This document shows, piece after piece, positions 20,580 through 28,502 of a DNA stretch of 64,000 nt. Source of the stretch: Flavobacterium kayseriense. GTDB taxonomy: Bacteria; Bacteroidota; Bacteroidia; Flavobacteriales; Flavobacteriaceae. The stretch covers positions 853,695 to 917,694 of the forward strand of contig NZ_JACRUI010000001.1 of assembly GCF_014305095.1 (NCBI RefSeq), given 5' to 3'. The notes below the pieces were generated by a model. That model saw only the letters and a list, made by a program, of their open reading frames with translations, was not told the origin of the DNA and did not search any database. How positions within the stretch are numbered: the stretch's first letter is position 1; each line of letters opens with the position of its first letter. A program made the translations under genes and the position numbers.

Positions 20580-23345
20580 ATGATAAATTCTTCTTTTTTA
20601 GATAAAATAGCACAGGTTTTAATTCATGATTACTCTGATAAACTATCGGATACAATAATAGTACTTCCAAATAAAAGAGCTAAGATATTTTTGATCGAAG
20701 CCCTAAAAAAACGAGTTACTACCAATATACTTTCGCCAGAAATTATTAGTATTGAAGATTTTATTCAAGATATTGCTGCTATACGCACAGTGGATCCCAT
20801 AGAGCTATTATTTGAATTCTATGAAGTTTATTTGTCAGTCACTGAAAAATCAAGCCAACAGTCTTTTGAGTTATTTGCTAATTGGGCAAAAATGCTTTTA
20901 CAAGACTTTAATGAGATTGATCGCTATTTATTAGATCCAACCCATGTTTTGTCCTACTTAAAAGATATCGAGGACATCAAAAAATGGGGAATTGAGGTTG
21001 AAAACAAAACCCAACTGCTCGAAAACTATATTGATTTCTGGAAATTACTACCCAATTACTATCAATCGCTGTATGCACACCTTCTTAAAAAAGGGATAGG
21101 ATATCAAGGGTTAATTTACCGTCAAGCAGTCGATAACCTTATTCCCTTTTCTAAAACAATTACTGGTAAAGAATATGTTTTTGCTGGCTTCAATGCATTA
21201 AATGCCTCTGAAGAAAAAATTATACAATATCTCATTGCTTCAGATCAGGCTAAAATTTATTGGGATGCTGATCAAACTTTTCTTAACGATCCTTATCATG
21301 ATGCTGGATTGTTTTTAAGACGTTTCAAATCCAATTGGAAGTACTATAAGTCCAATCCTTTTGAGTGGATTCTAGACGATTTCTCGCAAACCAAAAACAT
21401 TCAAGTTATTGGTACACCTAAAACCATTGGTCAAGCTAAAATTGCAGGTACTATAATTGAAAATATTATCAATGAAGACCCAACTGCTTCACTGGATAAA
21501 GTTGCTGTAGTTCTGGGTGAGGAAAATGTGTTGGTCCCGTTATTATATTCATTACCATCTACGGTAGGAGCTTTGAATATTACGATGGGATATTCGAGCA
21601 AGAATAATCCTGCACAAATATTGATTGCAAAACTATTCAAAATGCATACTAACGCTTTGTCTCGAAACGCAAAAAGTTATGTGCTTTATTACAAAGATGT
21701 ATTAGATATTTTGACGCATCCATTAGTAGAACCTTACGCGAAAACGGCTGGATTGGTCAATACAATTAATCAAAATAATTATACTTTTATTACGCATCAA
21801 AAGGTAATGGAGCTGCATCGAGAACCAACAGAACTATTCTCTTTGTTGTTTACCAAATGGGATGGTGGGTCCATGGCTGTATTGCAAATGCTTTCCAATT
21901 TATTATTGACTATCAAGAATAATTTGAGTAACGATAATGAAGAAGAGAAAATAGCAAAATCATTTGTGTTTGCTATTTTTAAAGTAATAAACAAACTGAT
22001 TAATTATTATTCAAAACATGAACACATTGATAAGATTGATACGCTACACGCTATTTATAAACAGGTAATTGACCTCGCTGAAGTTTCTTTTGAAGGGGAA
22101 CCACTTAACGGTTTACAAATTATGGGAGTGCTAGAAAGTCGTGTTTTAGATTTTGACACCGTTATAGTCACGTCTATGAACGAAGGTAAATTTCCAGCGG
22201 GTAAATCCCAAAATTCTTTTATTCCGTATGATGTAAAACGTGAATTAGGCTTGCCTACTTTTAAAGAAAAAGATGCGATTTATACGTATCACTTTTACCA
22301 TTTATTGCAGCGCGCTAAAAATATTTATTTGCTCTATAATACGGAGAGTGACGGATTAGATGCAGGTGAAAAAAGTCGATTTATTACGCAATTAGAGGTA
22401 GAGAAACAGCCTAAACATAATTTATCTCATGAGATTTATAATGCAGTATTACCCGAAATGGCGTATAAACCAATGGTTGTTGAAAAATCGGATAGTGTTA
22501 TGTTGCGCTTGAAAGAGATAGCCACAGTTGGTTTTTCTCCTTCAGCATTAACAAGTTATATTCGGAATCCAATTCAGTTTTATTTTCAAAAGATTCTGCG
22601 TATTCGTGAAGTCGAAGAAGTCGAGGAAAATATTGCTTTGAACACTTTGGGAACGATTATTCATGAAACATTGAAAGTGTTGTACGAACCTTTTATTGGA
22701 AAGTTTATTTCTGAGGCATCCATTGAGAATTGTTTCAAATTAATTGATGCTGAGGTACTCAAACAATTCAAAGCAGTTTACAAAGAAGGAGAAATTAAAA
22801 AAGGAAGAAATCTACTTGCTTTTGAAGTGGCTAAACGTAATGTTTTCAATTTCTTAAAAGTAGAACTAGAAAGTATAAAGAGTGGAGATGCAATCAAGAT
22901 TATCGCTTTAGAAGAAACTTTTCAAAGAACGTTAACGCATCCTAGTTTGCCGTTTCCAGTGTTGATAAAGGGAAATGTGGATCGAATCGAAGAGCGCAAT
23001 GGGGTGATTCGAATTATAGACTACAAAACAGGAAAGGTCGAAAAAGCGAGTGTTACACTTAAAACTTGGAAAGGACTCACGCAGGATATTAAAAATGATA
23101 AAATTATTCAGGTTCTAGCATACGCGTTTATGTATGAAAAAGAGGCAAAAGGAAAGCCCATCGAAGCGGGTATTATTTCGTTCAAAAATTTAAAGTCAGG
23201 TTTTTTACCTTTTAACTTTAAGGAAGAAAAAGAGAGCAAATTTATTATCAATGAGTCGATGATGAGCAATTATCTTGAGCAAATTGTTTTTTTACTTCAA
23301 GAGATTTTAGATAAGAGCATTCCTTTTGAAGAAAAAGTGATTTAG
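20580..23345 (+). CDS. PD-(D/E)XK nuclease family protein, AddB/RexB-like subunit
   Basis: A 921-residue protein. Its N-terminal half resembles an inactivated helicase without a normal Walker A (TIIVLPNKRAKIFLIEALKK replaces it). The C-terminal RecB-type nuclease has the His-containing TLGTIIHETLK, then GNVDRIEERNGVIRIIDYKTGK with the catalytic Asp and Lys. The cysteines that hold an iron-sulphur cluster in Bacillus AddB are not seen, so it is closer to the RexB type. It should form the end-resection nuclease with the product of 14447-17650. It begins only 12 bp after the terminator of the OmpA gene, so its promoter must overlap that region or it is expressed by readthrough. Confidence 0.85.
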   Translation: MINSSFLDKIAQVLIHDYSDKLSDTIIVLPNKRAKIFLIEALKKRVTTNILSPEIISIEDFIQDIAAIRTVDPIELLFEFYEVYLSVTEKSSQQSFELFANWAKMLLQDFNEIDRYLLDPTHVLSYLKDIEDIKKWGIEVENKTQLLENYIDFWKLLPNYYQSLYAHLLKKGIGYQGLIYRQAVDNLIPFSKTITGKEYVFAGFNALNASEEKIIQYLIASDQAKIYWDADQTFLNDPYHDAGLFLRRFKSNWKYYKSNPFEWILDDFSQTKNIQVIGTPKTIGQAKIAGTIIENIINEDPTASLDKVAVVLGEENVLVPLLYSLPSTVGALNITMGYSSKNNPAQILIAKLFKMHTNALSRNAKSYVLYYKDVLDILTHPLVEPYAKTAGLVNTINQNNYTFITHQKVMELHREPTELFSLLFTKWDGGSMAVLQMLSNLLLTIKNNLSNDNEEEKIAKSFVFAIFKVINKLINYYSKHEHIDKIDTLHAIYKQVIDLAEVSFEGEPLNGLQIMGVLESRVLDFDTVIVTSMNEGKFPAGKSQNSFIPYDVKRELGLPTFKEKDAIYTYHFYHLLQRAKNIYLLYNTESDGLDAGEKSRFITQLEVEKQPKHNLSHEIYNAVLPEMAYKPMVVEKSDSVMLRLKEIATVGFSPSALTSYIRNPIQFYFQKILRIREVEEVEENIALNTLGTIIHETLKVLYEPFIGKFISEASIENCFKLIDAEVLKQFKAVYKEGEIKKGRNLLAFEVAKRNVFNFLKVELESIKSGDAIKIIALEETFQRTLTHPSLPFPVLIKGNVDRIEERNGVIRIIDYKTGKVEKASVTLKTWKGLTQDIKNDKIIQVLAYAFMYEKEAKGKPIEAGIISFKNLKSGFLPFNFKEEKESKFIINESMMSNYLEQIVFLLQEILDKSIPFEEKVI

Positions 23346-23358
23346 TGAGTTTCTAATG

Positions 23359-23407
23359 GTGAGAAACGAGAAGTGAGAAGTGAGACGTGAGAAGTGAAAT
23401 GTGAAAT
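23359..23407 (+). repeat. Degenerate heptamer repeat
   Basis: About six units of a 7-bp word close to GAGAAGT (GAGAAGT, GAGAAGT, GAGACGT, GAGAAGT, GAAATGT) right after the AddB-like gene. It is non-coding and strand-biased in purines. Confidence 0.7.
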
Positions 23408-23542
23408 CTTACAGTGGAAAATTATACGATGATTTTTTAATTAACATCTTTTTGTCATTTTTATTTTAAGATTTTATTTTCTTTACATAAAAGAATAGAC
23501 ATTAAAAAAGCGCTTAACATATTCGAATTCTTCAAAAGCACC

Positions 23543-23794
23543 TTGGTTATTAATTTAGCTTTTTGTGTGTTACCTGTTCTTTTTTTAGGTTTTTTTGCTT
23601 TTAAATACACGTTCTTAACTGTGGGTTTTGCTGTAAGTATATTAGCAAAAGAATTTAATGCTAAAAACGAGTATTTGTTTTACTACAATAACAGAATTTC
23701 TAAAATCGAGTTATGGTTATATGCTTGGTGTTTTAATTTTGCAGCAGTTGTTTTTATAAGTCTTCTTTTTAATTTGATAAGCAAACTATTGTGA
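23543..23794 (+). CDS. Small membrane protein paired with an ABC ATPase, start uncertain
   Basis: At least 83 residues with two hydrophobic segments, roughly residues 3-25 (INLAFCVLPVLFLGFF) and 60-80 (WCFNFAAVVFISLLFNLI), joined by a charged loop with KNEYLFYYNNRISKIELWLY. I do not recognise a characterised family. The frame is open back to 23441 but contains no ATG; the first canonical alternative start is this TTG at 23543, although the upstream codons (…NIFEFFKST) read like real protein. The stop overlaps the GTG start of the ABC ATPase gene by 4 bp, so the two are translationally coupled and probably work together at the membrane. Confidence 0.6.
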   Translation: MVINLAFCVLPVLFLGFFAFKYTFLTVGFAVSILAKEFNAKNEYLFYYNNRISKIELWLYAWCFNFAAVVFISLLFNLISKLL

Positions 23795-24462
23795 AAAAGC
23801 ATCTACTTGAAATCGATAGTGTACAGAAAAGTTTTGATAATAAGTCAATTCTTTCAGATGTGTATCTAAAGTGTGAAACGAATGACATAATAGGTTTGCT
23901 AGGTCGCAATGGATGCGGGAAATCAACATTACTAAAAATTATTTTTGGAATTGAGCCTGCTGATTTTAAGTTTATACGTGTTGACGGAATAGTACGAAGC
24001 AGCACCAAAGACTTATTTCAAGAAATAAGTTATCTCTCTCAAGAAAGTTTTATTCCGAATCATTTTTCGGTAAGCAAAGCTATTTCGCTGACATTAGATA
24101 ATAACAATCGAGACGACTTTTATCAAGATGAATTTATTCAGACTTTAAAAGATAAAAAAGTAAGTCATTTATCTGGTGGAGAATTGCGTTATCTTGAAAT
24201 CAAGCTCATTCTCTCAAACGCATCACATTTTGTACTTTTAGACGAGCCTTATAACGGTTTGTCACCTCTAATGATTGAGGTGGTAAATCGTCTAATACAA
24301 AAGCATTCACATGAAAAAGGGATAATACTTACGGATCATAATTATGGAAATGTAATTGCAATTTCTACCAAATTAATATTGATTAAGGAAGGAAAAGTGC
24401 ATCACCTCAAGAGTAAAAGTGAATTAATTGAAAAAGGATATTTGAGAGAAGGTGCGTTCTAA
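23791..24462 (+). CDS. ABC transporter ATP-binding protein
   Basis: A 223-residue ABC ATPase. Walker A is GLLGRNGCGKST, the signature is HLSGGELRYLEIKLIL (LSGGE), Walker B is FVLLDEPYNGLSPL and the switch histidine is in ILTDHNYGN. The region between Walker A and the signature is shortened compared with typical 230-240-residue subunits. The only membrane partner in sight is the two-helix protein that overlaps it upstream. This is far smaller than a normal permease, so either that protein multimerises or a permease is encoded elsewhere. Cytoplasmic, membrane-associated; transported substrate unknown. Confidence 0.85.
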   Translation: MKKHLLEIDSVQKSFDNKSILSDVYLKCETNDIIGLLGRNGCGKSTLLKIIFGIEPADFKFIRVDGIVRSSTKDLFQEISYLSQESFIPNHFSVSKAISLTLDNNNRDDFYQDEFIQTLKDKKVSHLSGGELRYLEIKLILSNASHFVLLDEPYNGLSPLMIEVVNRLIQKHSHEKGIILTDHNYGNVIAISTKLILIKEGKVHHLKSKSELIEKGYLREGAF

Positions 24463-24473
24463 AAGCAGGGCTA

Positions 24474-24959
24474 CTAGTTTACTGTTAATCCACCAATCAT
24501 TTCTGTTTCGGATGGTTTTTCAAACCAACTTTCCATAAATTCAAAATTCTCTAGTGTTACTTCAAATTCAAATGTTTCACCTTGTTCATGATTTCTTTCC
24601 ATCACCCGTTTCCATCTTGTTTCTTTAGAGATGTCTAAGAAATGATATTTTATTTGATATCCATTTTCGGCAGCAAATTTTCTGAATTTCTCTCGATGCT
24701 CCAATTTTGAAAGACCAAGATCTAAAATCGAATCTACTTGCGATGCTTCCAGTTGTTCAATTAAATTTAGAATTATTTTTTCAGCTCGTTCAATTCTTTC
24801 TAAAAACCATTCTAAACCATCTTTGGGTTTTTTATCTGCGAGAAACAAAGTATTGTTCCATTTATCAATCGAGAATATTATCCCATTTACCCTTGCTTTT
24901 AATTTATTAGAGTAAGTAGTTTTACCAGCACCAGTATTTCCTACTATTAGATGGATCAT
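24474..24959 (-). CDS. Small P-loop ATP-binding protein, AAA_33/zeta-toxin-like kinase fold
   Basis: A 161-residue protein with Walker A VGNTGAGKTTYS at residues 6-17, IIFSIDKW just after it (the position of the catalytic Asp in small kinases), ILDLGLS in the middle and a lid-like KETRWKRVMERN near residue 130. This layout matches AAA_33 family kinases (gluconate, polynucleotide and zeta-like), and substrate cannot be assigned. It follows the alpha/beta hydrolase gene by 18 bp on the same strand, so the two probably form an operon. No antitoxin-like partner is adjacent, which argues against a toxin role. Confidence 0.75.
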   Translation of the reverse strand: MIHLIVGNTGAGKTTYSNKLKARVNGIIFSIDKWNNTLFLADKKPKDGLEWFLERIERAEKIILNLIEQLEASQVDSILDLGLSKLEHREKFRKFAAENGYQIKYHFLDISKETRWKRVMERNHEQGETFEFEVTLENFEFMESWFEKPSETEMIGGLTVN

Positions 24960-24977
24960 GAATTTTAGTTTAGTGTT

Positions 24978-25760
24978 TTAAATCTTTTTCAAAAACTGCA
25001 ACAAAACGGCTGTAAGTTCTTCTTGATTTTCGATATGTGACATATGCCCGTCTGGAAAAGTAACCAATGCTACATCTGTATTTACAATTTGCTTTTTAGT
25101 TTCCTCATACTCTAAAACGGGATCTTTTTGACCCAATACAAGTAATTTTGGATAAGGAGTTAGGTGCAGTAAAACCTCTCGATCTAACCTTATTTTCATT
25201 CCCTCGAGGGAGGCAACGATCGCTTGAAGGGGAGTTTTTAGAGCTTCCGCTTTAACATTTTCAATTTCGCTACGCAATCTATCACGGTTATTTTCGCTGA
25301 ATAGATTAGCGATTGCTAAGCTCACAAATCCAATATAACTTTGCTTAACAGCTTTAATAGCGCGATCTCGATTAGTTTTTCGTTCGTCGCTGTCTGCATT
25401 TGCTGTGGAGTTTAATAAAACCAAACCCTTGACAAAATCAGGATACAATTCCGCAAAAGCGAGTGCTACGTAACCACCCATGGAGTGACCAACAAAAACT
25501 GCTTTCCTAATTCGCAACTCTACTAAAACGGCATGCACCGCATCGGCATTGTCCTCCATACTGTGTACATAACCCAAACATTCTGATTCACCATGACCCA
25601 ATAAATCAATTGTGATCACACGGTTTTTTTTAGAAAAAGGAGCGATGTACTGTTCCCACATTTTTTGATTTTCCAAAAAACCATGTAGTAAAACTATTGC
25701 AGTTCCTTTACCTGTGTCCGTGTAGGCAATACTTGTATTTTTAAATTGTATGTGATTCAC
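24978..25760 (-). CDS. Alpha/beta hydrolase
   Basis: A 260-residue hydrolase fold protein. The oxyanion region is VLLHGFLEN, the nucleophile elbow is VGHSMGGYVA with the catalytic Ser near residue 94, the acid is probably Asp in LGQKDPVL, and the base His is in FPDGHMSHIENQ near the end. There is no signal peptide, so it is cytoplasmic. The family includes esterases, haloperoxidase-like and MenH-like enzymes; the substrate is not clear. It leads a two-gene unit with the P-loop kinase-like gene downstream. Confidence 0.85.
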   Translation of the reverse strand: MNHIQFKNTSIAYTDTGKGTAIVLLHGFLENQKMWEQYIAPFSKKNRVITIDLLGHGESECLGYVHSMEDNADAVHAVLVELRIRKAVFVGHSMGGYVALAFAELYPDFVKGLVLLNSTANADSDERKTNRDRAIKAVKQSYIGFVSLAIANLFSENNRDRLRSEIENVKAEALKTPLQAIVASLEGMKIRLDREVLLHLTPYPKLLVLGQKDPVLEYEETKKQIVNTDVALVTFPDGHMSHIENQEELTAVLLQFLKKI

Positions 25761-25805
25761 TTTTTTGTTTCAGTTTTGAGCGAATGCAAAATTAAGGATT
25801 TAATT

Positions 25806-25914
25806 TTTTTAAAACATGTAAGTTTTGAGGATAGTAGGGGAGATGATTTTTAAAACATATAAGTCATATACGCTTTTAGAAAAGTACAAAGGAAATTTTT
25901 AAAACCATATAATG
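25806..25914 (+). repeat. Three spaced copies of a TTTTTAAAACATATAAGT-like word
   Basis: Copies at 25806-25823, 25847-25864 and 25896-25914 in the spacer upstream of the AbiH gene, in the same orientation and at about 41-50 bp intervals. The middle copy is the consensus. No gene is present between 25761 and 25970. Confidence 0.6.
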
Positions 25915-25941
25915 CAGAGAAGTTCATGTAAGAGAAATGAC

Positions 25942-25949
25942 TATATTTG
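25942..25949 (+). promoter_or_regulatory. Candidate -7 box of the AbiH gene
   Basis: TATATTTG is a full match to TAnnTTTG, ending 21 bp before the ATG at 25971. It lies inside a longer in-frame extension, which shows that the extension is not translated. Confidence 0.45.
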
Positions 25950-25970
25950 AGAAAAGCAATTTTTTCTATT

Positions 25971-27173
25971 ATGAACCGACTTGTTATTATTGGAAACGGA
26001 TTTGATTTAGCGCATGGATTGCCAACTTCTTATAAAGATTTTATCGATGATTATTGGAAAAATGTAATACAAGAGCTTCATGTTGGTAATAAGTATAGTG
26101 ATAGTTTGTTCACTTCAAATATTTCGGGGGTTGTTAATAATTATCAAGCGAAAGAACATTTGAAGCAGAATGTCAATAACCTTGAAACATTAAAGAGTTT
26201 TATTTCTAACTATGAAAGGTATTGTTCTTTAGAATTTACAAATAATTTTTTCTTGAATATAAATAATAAAATTAATGTTGAAAAATGGGTTGATATTGAA
26301 AATTTGTATTATTACCAATTAAAGGTAATTACAAAGCTTAGTTCGTTGAAATTGGAAGATAAGAAGCGTCAGGTTAAAGTGTTAAATGCAGAATTTGAAG
26401 AAGTAAAAAATCTTTTAGAAAAATATTTAAAAGATAAAGTTGTTGATTTGTATAATTTGGAATTAATTCAAGGTTCAGATTTGGAGCAATTTAAGTTCTG
26501 TGATATTTTAAGACCAATTTCAATTTTTAATGAAGAATTAAATCTTGAACAGGAATTTTCAGTTTTTGACTACGAGGAGCTGAAAGATGATTTTGAAACA
26601 CTTAGTGCGGAAAAATCTAAAGGGTTTTTAAGATTGTTAAATTTTAATTATACCGGAACAGCGCTTAGATATTTAAGAGTTCAAAATTTAAATGATGATT
26701 TAGAAAAAACTCATATTCCTATTCATGGGGCATTAGGAGATTTGAATGATAATAAGATAAATTTTGGTTTTGGAGATGAAATGGATGAGGATTATAAATT
26801 AATTGAAAATTTAGATGATAATGAATATTTGAGGAATTTTAAATCATTTCAATATTTGCAAAATTCTAATTATAAAAACTTGCTTGATTATATTGATAGT
26901 GCAAAATATCAGGTTTTAATTATGGGGCATTCTTGTGGTTTGTCAGATAGAACATTATTGAATACTATTTTTGAACACGTAAATTGTCGTTCTATTAAGG
27001 TGTTTTTCTATGAAACAAAAGATGAGAAAGGGATAGTAATTAAAGATAATTATACAGAAATCATTCAGAATATTTCTAGGCATTTCAATAAGAAAAAATT
27101 AATGAGAGAAAAGATTGTAAACAAAACACTTTGCCAGCCCTTGCCTCAAATTCAATTACCTAAGAAAGTATAG
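25971..27173 (+). CDS. AbiH-family phage abortive infection protein
   Basis: A 400-residue protein with the AbiH hallmarks. It begins MNRLVIIGNGFDLAHGLPTSY, then has a helical, Lys/Glu-rich middle of about 190 residues, and a C-terminal half with LLNFNYTGTALRYL, PIHGALGD, FGFGDEMD and IMGHSCGLSDRTLL. AbiH was first described as a lactococcal plasmid gene that aborts phage infection. The order GxGFD, NYT, HG and GHSxGxSD parallels the motifs of SIR2-type NAD-binding proteins, which is my inference. The gene is visibly more AT-rich than its neighbours and lies between repeat-filled spacers, consistent with horizontal gain. The start at 25971 is chosen because the -7 box covers the alternative start at 25947. 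No partner gene is adjacent. Confidence 0.85.
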   Translation: MNRLVIIGNGFDLAHGLPTSYKDFIDDYWKNVIQELHVGNKYSDSLFTSNISGVVNNYQAKEHLKQNVNNLETLKSFISNYERYCSLEFTNNFFLNINNKINVEKWVDIENLYYYQLKVITKLSSLKLEDKKRQVKVLNAEFEEVKNLLEKYLKDKVVDLYNLELIQGSDLEQFKFCDILRPISIFNEELNLEQEFSVFDYEELKDDFETLSAEKSKGFLRLLNFNYTGTALRYLRVQNLNDDLEKTHIPIHGALGDLNDNKINFGFGDEMDEDYKLIENLDDNEYLRNFKSFQYLQNSNYKNLLDYIDSAKYQVLIMGHSCGLSDRTLLNTIFEHVNCRSIKVFFYETKDEKGIVIKDNYTEIIQNISRHFNKKKLMREKIVNKTLCQPLPQIQLPKKV

Positions 27174-27183
27174 TTTTGCGATT

Positions 27184-27403
27184 TCGAAGTATGAGAAATC
27201 ACTTAATGGATTTTGATGATGTGATTCTTCCTTCGTCAGAATGACAATATTGGAATTTTGGTGATATGCAAAAACGACTTCCATTGCTGAAAGCCGTTAT
27301 TTTTTTGTCATTTCGACGAAGGAGAAATCACATAATCTGAAAAACTAGTGAGATTGCTTCGCCTATTCGGCTACGGCTCGGGTCCTCCTGCGTCGGGATG
27401 ACA
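27184..27403. repeat. Cluster of inverted and direct copies of a 28-bp intergenic repeat
   Basis: 27220-27247 and 27305-27332 are near-perfect inverted copies (TGTGATT...CCTTCGTC...ATGACAA against TTGTCAT...GACGAAGG...AATCACA), so the RNA could form a long imperfect hairpin. Partial copies lie at 27184-27205 (ending GAGAAATCACTTAA) and 27382-27403 (CCTCCTGCGTCGGGATGACA). They fill the space between the AbiH gene and the TIGR00266 gene, where both genes end, so they may also act as a terminator. Confidence 0.75.
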
Positions 27404-27425
27404 AGATTGAGGATAGGCTTAGCTG

Positions 27426-28226
27426 TTAAAAACGGTTATCACCATCTAGTAAATTCCCTAATCCGCCAAGTAAGCTTCCTTCGCCACGGCTGTCTCCACC
27501 AGCTCTTGGTGCTGATGCGATAATTCTATCGGCTAATCTACTAAAAGGTAATGATTGTATGTAAACGGTTCCAGGTCCGCGAAGTGTGGCATAAAATAAG
27601 CCCTCGCCTCCAAAAATGGAGTTTTTGATTCCGCCGATGAACTCGATATCATAATCCACATCTTTTGTAAAACCAATGATGCAGCCTGTATCTACCTTTA
27701 AAACCTCTCCGGCTTTAAGCTCTTTTTTAGCCATAGTTCCGCCAGAATGTACAAAAGCGAGTCCGTCGCCTTCAATTTTTTGCATAATGAAACCTTCACC
27801 ACCAAAAAGGCCACGACCTAGTTTTTTAGAAAATTCAATTCCCACAGAAACGCCTTTGGCTGCACATAAAAACGAACTTTTCTGACAGATGAATTTGCCT
27901 TGAAATTCGGTTAAATCTATCGGGAGAATTTTTCCAGGATAAGGAGAAGCAAAGGACACTTTACCTTTGGTGTGAGCTTGATTGATAAAAGCGGTCATAA
28001 ACAAGCTTTCGCCTGTTAGCACTCTTTTTCCAGCGTTTAGTAGTTTGCCAAACAAACCAGATTGTTGCTCTGAGCCGTCTCCAAAAATGGTTTCCATTTG
28101 GATATTATTGTCCATCATCATGAAACTGCCTGCCTCAGCAATTACAATTTCTTGAGGGTCTAATTCGATTTCGACATATTGCATTTCTTCGCCAAATATC
28201 TGGTAATCTATTTCGTGTGCTTGCAT
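27426..28226 (-). CDS. TIGR00266 / AIM24 family protein
   Basis: A 266-residue beta-rich protein. Family features are MQAHEIDYQIFGEEMQYVEI, EIVIAEAGSFMMMD, repeated Gly-rich strands such as GRGLFGGEGFIMQKIEG and the C-terminal LFYATLRGPGTVYIQSLP. The last 20 residues are Gly/Ser-rich and flexible. The family is widespread and related to yeast AIM24, but its biochemical role is not known. Cytoplasmic, no signal peptide or membrane segment. It is on its own strand context between the repeat cluster and another repeat copy. Confidence 0.9.
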   Translation of the reverse strand: MQAHEIDYQIFGEEMQYVEIELDPQEIVIAEAGSFMMMDNNIQMETIFGDGSEQQSGLFGKLLNAGKRVLTGESLFMTAFINQAHTKGKVSFASPYPGKILPIDLTEFQGKFICQKSSFLCAAKGVSVGIEFSKKLGRGLFGGEGFIMQKIEGDGLAFVHSGGTMAKKELKAGEVLKVDTGCIIGFTKDVDYDIEFIGGIKNSIFGGEGLFYATLRGPGTVYIQSLPFSRLADRIIASAPRAGGDSRGEGSLLGGLGNLLDGDNRF

Positions 28227-28344
28227 GATTGTTTAAATTTTGATTGATTGAAATAATAAGTTGATCTGCTAGGTGAAATGTTACAACTGCTTTTGTTTTT
28301 TATCGTTGTTTTAACAGTTGTGTTTTGAAATAGGATTGTGAATT

Positions 28345-28415
28345 CTAGCCCTGATGGCAGTGGCATCCTCTTGTGTAGTTGTAACGGAACAAGAGATATA
28401 ACGAACAGCAGGAGA
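28345..28415 (+). repeat. Intergenic repeat family, copy 2
   Basis: Reads CTAGCCCTGATGGCAGTGGC, ATCCT, a variable middle, AACAAGAGATATAACGAACA, GCAGGA. It matches copy 1 (14315-14386, opposite strand) in order and spacing of blocks. The spacer 28227-28502 holds no gene. Confidence 0.7.
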
Positions 28416-28449
28416 GAATGTCATGGTAAAAGAGAAGTAGTTGCTCCAA

Positions 28450-28480
28450 AAAAAAACAGCCTAGATTGCGCTAGACTGTT
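28450..28480 (-). terminator. Terminator after the prolyl aminopeptidase gene
   Basis: On the minus strand AACAGTCTAG pairs with CTAGGCTGTT (one mismatch) and is followed by a run of eight or more T. Confidence 0.65.
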
Positions 28481-28502
28481 GGTTTTATGTATCTAATTAT
28501 TT

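Noticed and set aside
24474..24959. Toxin-antitoxin role for the P-loop kinase-like gene
   Set aside because: Zeta-type toxins have an epsilon-like partner directly beside them. Here the neighbour is an alpha/beta hydrolase.
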